Part shown: positions 9,352-16,603 of the stretch, piece after piece | How positions within the stretch are numbered: the stretch's first letter is position 1 | Layout: every line of letters begins with the position of its first letter | Assembly: GCF_001613305.1 (NCBI RefSeq) | Contig: NZ_BDCC01000002.1 | Coordinates: forward strand, 20,819-84,818 | Direction of reading: 5' to 3' | Length of the DNA: 64,000 nucleotides | Source of the DNA: Nocardia vaccinii NBRC 15922 | GTDB lineage: Bacteria > Actinomycetota > Actinomycetes > Mycobacteriales > Mycobacteriaceae | Translations under genes and position numbers: made by a program | Notes under the pieces: model-generated | Seen by the model: only the letters and a program-made list of their open reading frames with translations | Database searches by the model: none | Told to the model about the DNA's origin: nothing

Positions 9352-9999
9352 TCACCCGCGCGGCGCCCAGCGATAGGCGAATTCACCCGGTTCCGGGGGC
9401 GGCCCCGGGAGATCGGAGTCGACGGTCAGACCGTCGATGATCACCCGCAGAACGCGGTGTCGCAGCTGGGTGGCGCGGCGCGGGTCGGGGTGGGTGATGG
9501 CGGCACAGGATTCCAGAATGAGGCCCAGGTCGGTAGTGCCGATCTGGCGACGCAGGCGGCCGGAGCGGCGGGCGCGGTCGATGATCTGCTCGCTCAGCTC
9601 GCCCGAGCGGTTGACCTCGGGCAGGATCTCGTCGCCGGGGGTGAAGGTACCCGCGAGGCGGACGGTCAGGGAATGGACGTCGGCGTCGACCACGCGGTGC
9701 AGGAAGTCGACCAGGACCTCCCAGTCATCCGAATTCTCCAGTGCCGCTTCGGCTTCGGCATTGAAACGGCACAGTCCGTTATAGCAGAGAGTGTGCAGTA
9801 GCGCCGCTTTGGATGGATAACGGCGATACAGGGCGCTGATCCCGACCCCTGCACGCTCGGCGACGGCGGCGATGGGAGCGCTCGCATCATCCAGGAACAC
9901 CTCGCGGGCGGCTTCCAGGATGATTCCGTCATTGCGGGCAGCCTGCGCCTTGCGACCCGGCAGACCCGTGGAAGCCGGACTTCCGGCGGTCTTCGACAT
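9352..9999 (-). CDS. TetR-family regulator, divergent from the epoxide hydrolase
   Basis: 215 aa from ATG 9999. Residues ~17-65 are the TetR helix-turn-helix (QAARNDGIILEAAREVFLDD, then IAAVAERAGVGISALYRRYPSKAALLHTL). The rest is a helical ligand domain containing FTPGDEILPEVNRSGELSEQ. It diverges from the epoxide hydrolase gene across 87 bp that hold two related palindromes, so it most likely represses itself and that hydrolase, responding to an epoxide or related compound (inference from gene arrangement). The 3' end lies 1 bp after the thiD fragment's stop on the other strand. Confidence 0.9.
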   Translation of the reverse strand: MSKTAGSPASTGLPGRKAQAARNDGIILEAAREVFLDDASAPIAAVAERAGVGISALYRRYPSKAALLHTLCYNGLCRFNAEAEAALENSDDWEVLVDFLHRVVDADVHSLTVRLAGTFTPGDEILPEVNRSGELSEQIIDRARRSGRLRRQIGTTDLGLILESCAAITHPDPRRATQLRHRVLRVIIDGLTVDSDLPGPPPEPGEFAYRWAPRG

Positions 10000-10019
10000 G
10001 AACTCAGGCTAGCACTTGA

Positions 10020-10068
10020 AACGGAATAATCCGTTCTGATAGCCTCAAACAGAACGAATCATTCTGTT
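10020..10068. promoter_or_regulatory. Twin operators between tetR and the epoxide hydrolase
   Basis: Palindrome 1: AACGGA-ATAA-TCCGTT (10020-10035). Palindrome 2: AACAGAA-CGAATCA-TTCTGTT (10048-10068). Both contain the frame AACG..AT....GTT, and both lie in the shared divergent promoter, the expected binding sites of the TetR protein. Confidence 0.7.
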
Positions 10069-10086
10069 CCGAATCTAGGAGATCCG

Positions 10087-11223
10087 ATGAGCGCGATCCG
10101 CCCCTTCCGCATCGACATCCCGCAGGCCCGTCTCGACGATCTGGCCGATCGTCTGCACCGAGCCCTGTGGCCGAACGAGCTGCCGGGCACCGGCGACGCC
10201 TACGGCGTTCCGGGCGATCGGGTGCGTACGCTCGCGCACTACTGGGTCAACGAATTCGACTGGCGTGCGCTTGAATCCGCACTGAACGCCTACCCGCAGT
10301 TCACCACCGAGATCGATGGCGAAGACATCCATTTCCTGCACGTGCGCTCCACCCGCGAGGATGCGACGCCCGTGATCCTCACCCACGGCTGGCCGGGCTC
10401 GGTCCTGGAATATCTCGATGTCATCGGGCCACTGACCGAGCCCGAATCAGCCGAGGAACCCGCCTTTCACGTTGTCATCCCGTCCCTGCCGGGCTTCGGC
10501 TTCTCCGGGCCGACCCGCAGCACCGGATGGGGTACCCACCGCACCGCTCAGGCCTGGCTGGAGCTGATGGATCGGCTCGGTTATCACCGTTTCGCCGCAA
10601 TCGGCAACGACGGAGGTTCGATGGTCTCGCCCGAGATGGGCAGGCTTGCACCCGACCGTCTGATCGGAGTCCATGTGACACAGCTGTTTTCGTTCCCCTC
10701 CGGCGACCCGGCCGAGATGGACGGGCTGTCGGCCGAGGATGGTGCCGCACTGGCGCACCTGCAGTGGTTCCATCAGAACAAGATGGCGTTCAACATTCTG
10801 CACAGTCAGCAGCCGCAGACCCTGGCCTACGCACTGACCGATTCACCGCTCGGCCTGCTCGGCTGGAATGCCCAACTGTTCGGTGAGTCGCTGGATGCGG
10901 AATTCGTCATCGGCAACGTGGCGATCTATTGGCTGACTGGCACTGCGGCGTCCTCGACCCGCTTCTACTACGAGGATGCGCACGCCTCGCGCACCGCCAC
11001 CGAACCCACCACCGTGCCGATCGCGCTGGCAATGTTCAAGGGTGATTTCCAGTCGATCCGCCGGTTCGCCGAGCGCGATCACAAGAACATCGTCAGCTGG
11101 CACAGCTACGACGTCGGCTCCGCGACCGGGAGCGCCAACGACGCTGCCGGGCATTATGCCGCGCACGAGGCACCGGATGAACTGATCGGCGACATCCGGC
11201 AGTTCTTCGCCGGGCTGAACTGA
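10087..11223 (+). CDS. Epoxide hydrolase (microsomal-type alpha/beta hydrolase)
   Basis: 378 aa, ATG 10087 after TAGGAG. Residues ~4-105 form the N-terminal EHN domain (FRIDIPQARLDDLADRL, then WPNELPG...). The alpha/beta-hydrolase core has the oxyanion motif LTHGWPGS, the nucleophile elbow AIGNDGGS (Asp instead of Ser, as in epoxide hydrolases) and the terminal catalytic His in AGHYAAHEAP. It converts epoxides to vicinal diols through an Asp-ester intermediate. Tyr-containing loops expected to polarise the epoxide are present (FYYED). It diverges from a TetR gene with shared operators. The natural substrate is unknown; it could be a lipid or aromatic epoxide. Confidence 0.93.
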   Translation: MSAIRPFRIDIPQARLDDLADRLHRALWPNELPGTGDAYGVPGDRVRTLAHYWVNEFDWRALESALNAYPQFTTEIDGEDIHFLHVRSTREDATPVILTHGWPGSVLEYLDVIGPLTEPESAEEPAFHVVIPSLPGFGFSGPTRSTGWGTHRTAQAWLELMDRLGYHRFAAIGNDGGSMVSPEMGRLAPDRLIGVHVTQLFSFPSGDPAEMDGLSAEDGAALAHLQWFHQNKMAFNILHSQQPQTLAYALTDSPLGLLGWNAQLFGESLDAEFVIGNVAIYWLTGTAASSTRFYYEDAHASRTATEPTTVPIALAMFKGDFQSIRRFAERDHKNIVSWHSYDVGSATGSANDAAGHYAAHEAPDELIGDIRQFFAGLN

Positions 11224-11399
11224 GCCGGACACCCCGCGCGGCAGGCCGGCCCGGCAGATCTGGGCGGGCGGAAAAGCGGGGCCGTGTTCCTCGATGGTGC
11301 GCTCGCCGAAGTGAGCGACTCGAAGCACCCGACGGGTCCGGAGCCGGTGAACGATCCCGCACTGCGCGTCCTGCCTCGGCGGGTCGTAATGTCGGATCT
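11224..11399. other. Short intergenic stretch before thiD
   Basis: 176 bp with no gene, hairpin or riboswitch motif that I can recognise. The last ~25 bp match the sequence preceding the truncated thiD copy at 9141-9165, so the duplication included part of this leader. Confidence 0.4.
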
Positions 11400-12248
11400 G
11401 TGAAACTCCTGCCGCTGACATCCGATGGCCGGACCCCCGTTCGCGCGCTCACCATCGCCGGAACCGATTCCGGTGGAGGCGCGGGGATCCAAGCCGACTC
11501 GCGCACGATGGCCATGCTGGGCGTGCACGCCTGCGTGGCGGTGGCGGCGGTGACAGTGCAGAACTCGGTGGGAGTCAGCGGATTTCACGAGATACCGCCG
11601 GAAGTGGTCGCGGACCAGGTGCGGGTCGTTGTCGGCGATATCGGCATCGGCGCGGCCAAGACCGGCATGCTCGCCTCCACTGCCATCATCGAGGCGGTGG
11701 CGGAGGTGTGCCGGGAACTCGGCATCGGGCGTGACGGAACGATCCCGCTGGTGGTCGATCCGGTGGCCGCGTCCATGCACGGCGATCCGCTGCTGCACGC
11801 CGAGGCGCTGGATGCGGTGCGGCACAGGCTGATCCCGTGCGCCACCCTGGTCACGCCGAATCTGGACGAGGTGCGGTTGCTGGCCGGAATCGACGTCGTC
11901 GACGAGCGCACGGCATACAAGGCGGCCGAGGCGCTGCACGCGCTGGGACCGCGCTGGGTGATCGTCAAGGGCGGACATCTGCGTTCGTCGGCGTCCAGCA
12001 CCGATCTGCTCTACGACGGTGACACGTTCGTCGAGCTGTCCGCCCCGCGCATAGCCACCGGTAACGACCACGGCGGCGGCGACACCCTGGCCGCGGCCAC
12101 CGCGTGTGCGCTCGCGCACGGTTACACCGTTCCCGAGGCGGTGGAATTCGGCAAGGAGTGGACCACCCGCTGCCTGGCCGCGTCGTACGATCTGGGCGCC
12201 GGGCACGGGCCGGTCTCACCGCTGTGGCGGCTGCGTTCCCATGATTGA
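11400..12248 (+). CDS. thiD: Hydroxymethylpyrimidine (phosphate) kinase ThiD
   Basis: 282 aa from GTG 11400. ThiD phosphorylates HMP and HMP-phosphate to HMP-pyrophosphate, the pyrimidine donor for ThiE. The ribokinase-like fold shows [18 protein letters not shown] (substrate binding), QNSVGVSG, AAKTGMLAS, LVVDPVAASMHGDPLL, VTPNLDEVRLL and the C-terminal anion-hole region NDHGGGDTLAAATA. In many bacteria that last motif is HGTGC; the DHGGGD variant is what mycobacterial ThiD also has, so it is a lineage trait rather than a defect. It is not adjacent to thiC or thiE here, and no TPP aptamer precedes it. Confidence 0.95.
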   Translation: MKLLPLTSDGRTPVRALTIAGTDSGGGAGIQADSRTMAMLGVHACVAVAAVTVQNSVGVSGFHEIPPEVVADQVRVVVGDIGIGAAKTGMLASTAIIEAVAEVCRELGIGRDGTIPLVVDPVAASMHGDPLLHAEALDAVRHRLIPCATLVTPNLDEVRLLAGIDVVDERTAYKAAEALHALGPRWVIVKGGHLRSSASSTDLLYDGDTFVELSAPRIATGNDHGGGDTLAAATACALAHGYTVPEAVEFGKEWTTRCLAASYDLGAGHGPVSPLWRLRSHD

Positions 12249-12300
12249 GGGGGCAAATATTCTTTGTTCGAAACCTCGATCGCGCAACCCCTGCGGCCAC

Positions 12301-12319
12301 TCTCCCAGGAATCTCCCAG
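12301..12319 (+). promoter_or_regulatory. Direct-repeat box TCTCCCAG-GAA-TCTCCCAG
   Basis: Two identical octamers (12301-12308 and 12312-12319) at an 11-bp period lie 46 bp upstream of the glycosyltransferase start. Tandem half-sites one helical turn apart are typical of OmpR-type response regulators; the motif resembles MprA-like direct repeats, but the regulator is not in this window. Confidence 0.45.
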
Positions 12320-12364
12320 CTCTGCCGCAGCCAGAACCAAGGCTGGTCCTCAACGGTGGAGCCC

Positions 12365-13612
12365 ATGACCGACACCGCAACGGCGGCTCACGAGTGCGAT
12401 CCGGACGATGCCGTACTGACGCCCGTGCTGGATGTGGTGATCCCGGTCTACAACGAGGAGCGCGACCTGGGTGTTTGCGTCCGTCGCCTGCACGAATTCC
12501 TCGGTGAGGGCTTCCCGTTCAGCGCGCGGATCACGATAGCGGACAACGCGTCCACCGATACCACTCTGGCCGTGGCACAGAGGCTGGCCGACGAGTTGGA
12601 CGACGTGCGCGTGGTGCACCTGGATCGCAAGGGGCGCGGCTGGGCGCTGCGGGCGGCCTGGGAGGCTTCCGACGCGCAGGTCGTCGCGTACATGGACGTC
12701 GATCTGTCCACCGACCTCAACGCGTTGTTGCCGCTGGTCGCGCCGCTGGTGTCCGGACATTCGGATCTGGCGATCGGGACCAGGCTGGCCAAATCATCGC
12801 GCGTGGTGCGCGGACCCAAACGGGAATTCATCTCCCGGTCCTACAACCTGATTCTGAAGGCATCGCTGCGGGCGCGGTTCTCCGATGCGCAATGCGGGTT
12901 CAAGGCCATCCGCACCGATGTCGCCCAGCTGGTATTGCCGCTGGTACAGGACGGTGAGTGGTTCTTCGACACCGAACTTCTGGTGATCGCCGAACGCGCC
13001 GGGTTGCGGATTCACGAGGTGCCGGTGGACTGGATCGATGATCCGGATTCGCGGGTGGAGATCATCGATACCGCCCGCAAGGATCTGCGGGGGATCCGGC
13101 GGCTGGGCCGGGCCCTGGCCACCGGGCAGTTGCCCATCAACGAGTTGCGCGCCGCGATCGGGCGGGAGCCGCTGGTGGAGGGCGTACCGCTGGGCATGGT
13201 CGGGCAGGCGGTGCGATTCGGCATCGTCGGGGTGATCTCGACGCTCGCCTTCATGGTCCTGTACCTGGTGTTGCAGCCGCTCACGGGTGCGCAGGCGGCG
13301 AATTTCCTGGCGCTGCTGATCACGGCCATCGGTAATACGACGGCGAACCGGGCGTTCACCTTCGGTGTGCGCGGTTCGAGCCAGGCCGTCTCGCATCAGG
13401 TGCAGGGCCTGTTGATCTTCGTCTTCACCTGGTGCCTGACCAGTGGTTCGCTGTTCGCCCTGCATCACTGGGCTCCCGGAGCGGCCGTGCATCTGCAACT
13501 GCTGGTGCTGGTGGTCGCGAACCTGGTTGCCACGCTGATCCGGTTCATCGGGTTGCGCTGGGTGTTCCGCAATGCGGTCGGCGGTTCCCGGGTCGCCGAG
13601 AACCTCGCGTGA
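12365..13612 (+). CDS. GT2 glycosyltransferase fused to a GtrA membrane domain
   Basis: 415 aa from ATG 12365, preceded by GGTGGAG. Residues ~20-250 form a family-2 glycosyltransferase like dolichyl/polyprenyl-phosphate sugar synthases: LDVVIPVYNEERDLGVCV, the DxD in AYMDVDLSTDL, AIGTRLAKSS and SDAQCGFKAIR. Residues ~275-400 are a GtrA-like domain with four predicted membrane helices (VRFGIVGVISTLAFMVLYLV; ANFLALLITAIGNTTANRAF; the FVFTWCLTSGSLFAL segment; VANLVATLIRFIGLRWVF). Such fusions load a sugar onto decaprenyl phosphate and help present it for cell-envelope glycosylation. A frame back to 12245 would cover the direct-repeat promoter and is rejected. The sugar is unknown. Confidence 0.88.
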   Translation: MTDTATAAHECDPDDAVLTPVLDVVIPVYNEERDLGVCVRRLHEFLGEGFPFSARITIADNASTDTTLAVAQRLADELDDVRVVHLDRKGRGWALRAAWEASDAQVVAYMDVDLSTDLNALLPLVAPLVSGHSDLAIGTRLAKSSRVVRGPKREFISRSYNLILKASLRARFSDAQCGFKAIRTDVAQLVLPLVQDGEWFFDTELLVIAERAGLRIHEVPVDWIDDPDSRVEIIDTARKDLRGIRRLGRALATGQLPINELRAAIGREPLVEGVPLGMVGQAVRFGIVGVISTLAFMVLYLVLQPLTGAQAANFLALLITAIGNTTANRAFTFGVRGSSQAVSHQVQGLLIFVFTWCLTSGSLFALHHWAPGAAVHLQLLVLVVANLVATLIRFIGLRWVFRNAVGGSRVAENLA

Positions 13613-13681
13613 TCCAACGGGCCACGGGCTCATGCGCCAGCGAATCCGGCTGCGCTACAGCCGCTTTCATACAGACAGCGA

Positions 13682-13708
13682 AAAAGCCGCATGATCCATG
13701 CGGCTTTT
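13682..13708 (-). terminator. Terminator of the tRNA-Glu gene
   Basis: Perfect 12-bp arms (13682-13693, 13697-13708) with a 3-nt loop. On the minus strand the stem is followed by a run of T, giving a classical intrinsic terminator 5 bp after the tRNA. On the plus strand it also follows the glycosyltransferase gene, so it may act in both directions. Confidence 0.9.
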
Positions 13709-13713
13709 CGACG

Positions 13714-13786
13714 TAGCCCCGACGGGATTTGAACCCGCGCTACCGCCTTGAGAGGGCGGCGTCCTAGGCCGCTAGACGACGGGGCC
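13714..13786 (-). tRNA. tRNA-Glu (anticodon CUC)
   Basis: 73 nt. The acceptor GGCCCCG pairs with CGGGGCT (G-U at the end) with discriminator A. The D arm contains GTCTAGCGGCCTAGGAC. The anticodon stem CCGCC/GGCGG closes the loop CTCTCAA, giving CUC. The T arm GCGGG-TTCAAAT-CCCGT carries the invariant TTCAA. The 3' CCA is not encoded. Confidence 0.97.
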
Positions 13787-14002
13787 AGAACAACCCGTTC
13801 AGCGTAACCGCCGCGCGGCCATCGGCCAAATCAAGTCGGCTGGATCACAGCCGCCCGAACCCACGGCCCCGTGCGTCGAATCGAGCGGATCGGAATATCC
13901 CTGGTCATTCGAGTTTCGTCGGGTCCGGGACGACTCGGCTCCCGATCGAGATCCACGCCCGCGCCGGACGGAGGCCAGCGGGGGGCCACTGCCCGGTCGG
14001 GT

Positions 14003-14632
14003 TCACGCGGTCCGGGTACCGGGGCGGGCATCCAGGACTGTGTGCAGGGTGCTTGCCCACTGGGCAACGATTTCCTTCCGGCGGGCGGAGTCGTCGGTGA
14101 GGACGTCGGCCAGGCCGAGACCGCGGGCCAGGTCCATGGTGGCCTGGACGAGGTGGTGAGCGACGGGATCGGAGTCGTCGACGCCCAGCGCGGCCACGGC
14201 CATGCGATGCGAGACCCGCCCGAACCGGGCCTCCAGCGGGACGATGCGCTCGCGCAGGGCGGGATCGGCGGCGGCGTGCGTCCACACCTGCAGGGCCGCT
14301 TTGAACAGCGGGCTCGTATAGGACTCGACCAGCGAACCCACCACCGCCTCGGTGCGGCCGACGCCCTCGGCGATCCGGTGCAGGCTCAGCGCCTCCCCCT
14401 CGGCTTGGGCGATGCGGATGTCGAACATGTACTCGAGTGCGGCGGTGATCAGATCCTCTCGGGTGGGGAAATGATGTTGTGCCGCACCGCGTGACACCCC
14501 CGCCCGTTCGGCCACCACGGCCACGGTGGCCGCCGCCCAACCGGTTTCGGCCAGCGTGTCGATGGTCGATTCGAGCAGCCGCTGCCGGGTGGCCCGGCTG
14601 CGGTCCTGCTTGGGTTCGTGCGGGGTAGCCAT
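14003..14632 (-). CDS. TetR-family regulator at the end of the acyl-CoA operon
   Basis: 209 aa. The N-terminus is a canonical TetR domain: SRATRQRLLESTIDTLAETG, then VAVVAERAGVSRGAAQHHFPTREDL. The C-terminal helical domain includes MDLARGLGLADVLTDDSARR. ATG 14632 is only 6 bp after the enoyl-CoA hydratase stop on the same strand, so it is the last gene of the seven-gene operon beginning at 23141. Its most probable job is feedback control of that operon, with an acyl-CoA or acid intermediate as ligand (inference from position; related lipid-catabolic operons use TetR proteins this way). Confidence 0.9.
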   Translation of the reverse strand: MATPHEPKQDRSRATRQRLLESTIDTLAETGWAAATVAVVAERAGVSRGAAQHHFPTREDLITAALEYMFDIRIAQAEGEALSLHRIAEGVGRTEAVVGSLVESYTSPLFKAALQVWTHAAADPALRERIVPLEARFGRVSHRMAVAALGVDDSDPVAHHLVQATMDLARGLGLADVLTDDSARRKEIVAQWASTLHTVLDARPGTRTA

Positions 14633-14638
14633 GATGGG

Positions 14639-15427
14639 CTATTCTGCCCAGCTCGGCGGCCGCCGCTGAAAGAAGGCCGTCATACCCTCGACGACCTCGG
14701 GCGTTCCGAAATACGAGGCGGACCGCTTCGCCAACTCCTCGGCCGAGCGGTCGAACTCGGCGAGCAGGGACGCGTTCACCAGTCGCTTGCTCTCGGCCAG
14801 CCCCTGAGGCGAGCCCTTGCGCAATTCACCGCGCAACCGGTTCACCTCCGCCACCGCATCCTGCGCCGCTATGGTGATCAGGCCGACGCGTTCGGCCTCG
14901 GCGGCATCGAAGGTCTCGCCGGTCTGGTAGTAGCGGGCGGCCGCGCGTGCGGTCAGGCGCGGCAGCAGTGTCAGCGAGATCATGAAGGGGGCCAGGCCGA
15001 TTCGCGCCTCGGTGAGCGCGAAGGTGCTCGACTGGCCCGCGACGGCGATATCGCAGGCGGCGAGGATTCCCATGCCACCGGCTCGGACATTGCCATTCAC
15101 CTGTGCCACAACGGGTTTGGGAAGTCCCAGGATGTCGCGCAGCACCCGGATCATCCATCGGGTCCGGATATCCGCGGCGGCGGCCGGGTCGGCGTCCAGA
15201 GCTTCCTTCAGATCCGCACCGGCACAGAAGGTGTTGCCGGTGTGGGCCAGGACGACACCGCGCGCGGATTCGTCGGCGGCGGCGCGTTCGAGCCCGGCCA
15301 GCAGTTCCCGCACCAGCCGCGAGGACAGCGCGTTGCGGTTGTGCGGGGAGTCCAGGGTGAGCACGGCGAAGCCGTCACTCACCTCGTACCGCACGAAAGG
15401 CGCTTGGGCACCGGGAGTTTCGCTCAT
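14639..15427 (-). CDS. Enoyl-CoA hydratase/isomerase family protein
   Basis: 262 aa, ATG 15427 behind GAGGGG. Crotonase-fold enzyme; the oxyanion-hole region NTFCAGADLKEAL and NVRAGGMGILAACDIAVAG are visible, with ALTEARIGLAPFMISL on the active-site side. Counterpart of mycobacterial EchA7, which has the same neighbours. In methylcrotonyl-CoA or geranyl-CoA type pathways a hydratase acts after the carboxylase on a 3-methylglutaconyl-CoA-like product, which fits this operon. The start is 9 bp after the preceding dehydrogenase stop. Exact substrate not inferable. Confidence 0.92.
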   Translation of the reverse strand: MSETPGAQAPFVRYEVSDGFAVLTLDSPHNRNALSSRLVRELLAGLERAAADESARGVVLAHTGNTFCAGADLKEALDADPAAAADIRTRWMIRVLRDILGLPKPVVAQVNGNVRAGGMGILAACDIAVAGQSSTFALTEARIGLAPFMISLTLLPRLTARAAARYYQTGETFDAAEAERVGLITIAAQDAVAEVNRLRGELRKGSPQGLAESKRLVNASLLAEFDRSAEELAKRSASYFGTPEVVEGMTAFFQRRPPSWAE

Positions 15428-15436
15428 ATCAGCCCC

Positions 15437-16600
15437 TCAGTAGGACCGCGGCAGGCCCAGCGAATGCTGGGAGACGAAGTTCAGGATCATCTCGCGACTG
15501 ACCGGCGCGACCCGCGCGATCCGGGCGGCGGCGAGCATCCCGGCCAGGCCCACATCGGCGGTCAGGCCCGAGCCGCCGTGCGTCTGGATGGCCTGGTCCA
15601 GCGCCTTGATACTCGCCTCGGCCGCAGCGTATTTAGCCATATTCGCCGCCTCGGCCGCACCGAAGTCGTCGCCCGCGTCGTAGAGCACCGCGGCCTTCTG
15701 CATCATCAACTTGGCCAGCTCCAGCTCGATCTTCACCTGGGCGAGCGGATGCGAAAGACCCTGGTGCGCACCGATCGGCACGCCCTTCCAGACCGCGCGT
15801 TCCTTGGCGTACTCGACCGCGCGATCGATGGCGTAGCGACCCATGCCGACCGCCATCGCCGCACCCATGATGCGCTCCGGATTCAGCCCCGCGAACAGCT
15901 GCGCGATGGCCGCGTCCTCCTGGCCGACCAGAGCGGTGGCGGGCAGGCGCACATCGTCGAGGAACAGGGTGAACTGATTGTCCGGCTCGATGATGTCCAT
16001 CTTCTGGGCCGTCTTGACCAGGCCGGGGGCATCGGTCGGCACGATGAACAGCGCGGGCTGGAGGTTACCGGTCTTGGCGTTCTCGGTGCGGGCCACGATG
16101 AGCACCGCTTCGGCCTGGTCCACGCCGGAGATGAAGATCTTGCGGCCGTTGAGAATCCAGTCCCCGCCGTCGCGGCGGGCGGTGGTGGTGATCTTGTGCG
16201 AATTGGATCCGGCGTCGGGTTCGGTGATGCCGAAGACCATCTTCGACGAACCGTCGGCCAGGCGGGTGAGCCAGTACTTCTTCTGGTCCGCGGTGCCGTA
16301 TTTGGTGATGATCGTGCCGCAGATGGCCGGGGACACCACCATCAGCAGCAGGCCGCAGCCGCGTGCGGAGAGTTCCTCCTGCACCAGGGCGAGTTCGTAG
16401 ATGCCCGCGCCGCCACCGCCGTACTCCTCGGGCAGATTCACGCCCAGGAAGCCGAGTTTGCCTGCCTCTGCCCACAATTCGTCGTACGGTTCGTTGCGAC
16501 GCGCCTTGGGTCCGGCGTAGTCCCGGAAGTTGTACTTCTCGGCCAGTGCGGCCACCGCGGCCCGCAGCGCCTTCTGCTCGTCGGATTCGATGAAACTCAT
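15437..16600 (-). CDS. fadE12: Acyl-CoA dehydrogenase (FadE12-like)
   Basis: 387 aa, normal for a short-chain acyl-CoA dehydrogenase. Visible: the N-terminal helical domain, MVFGITEPDAGSNSHKITTT (FAD/substrate site), GRKIFISGVDQAEAVLIVAR, a mid C-terminal ERIMGAAMAVGMGRYAIDRAVEYAKER, and the terminal domain IQTHGGSGLTADVGLAGML. In mycobacteria the orthologue sits between echA7 and accA2 exactly as here. ATG 16600 begins 3 bp after the accA2 stop, whose last codons supply GCAGGAG as ribosome site. It likely oxidises the branched acyl-CoA that the carboxylase then uses. Confidence 0.92.
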   Translation of the reverse strand: MSFIESDEQKALRAAVAALAEKYNFRDYAGPKARRNEPYDELWAEAGKLGFLGVNLPEEYGGGGAGIYELALVQEELSARGCGLLLMVVSPAICGTIITKYGTADQKKYWLTRLADGSSKMVFGITEPDAGSNSHKITTTARRDGGDWILNGRKIFISGVDQAEAVLIVARTENAKTGNLQPALFIVPTDAPGLVKTAQKMDIIEPDNQFTLFLDDVRLPATALVGQEDAAIAQLFAGLNPERIMGAAMAVGMGRYAIDRAVEYAKERAVWKGVPIGAHQGLSHPLAQVKIELELAKLMMQKAAVLYDAGDDFGAAEAANMAKYAAAEASIKALDQAIQTHGGSGLTADVGLAGMLAAARIARVAPVSREMILNFVSQHSLGLPRSY

Positions 16601-16603
16601 TGA

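Noticed and set aside
12245..12364. N-terminal extension of the glycosyltransferase to 12245
   Set aside because: It would translate the direct-repeat promoter box, and the ATG at 12365 has a proper ribosome site and matches the domain start.
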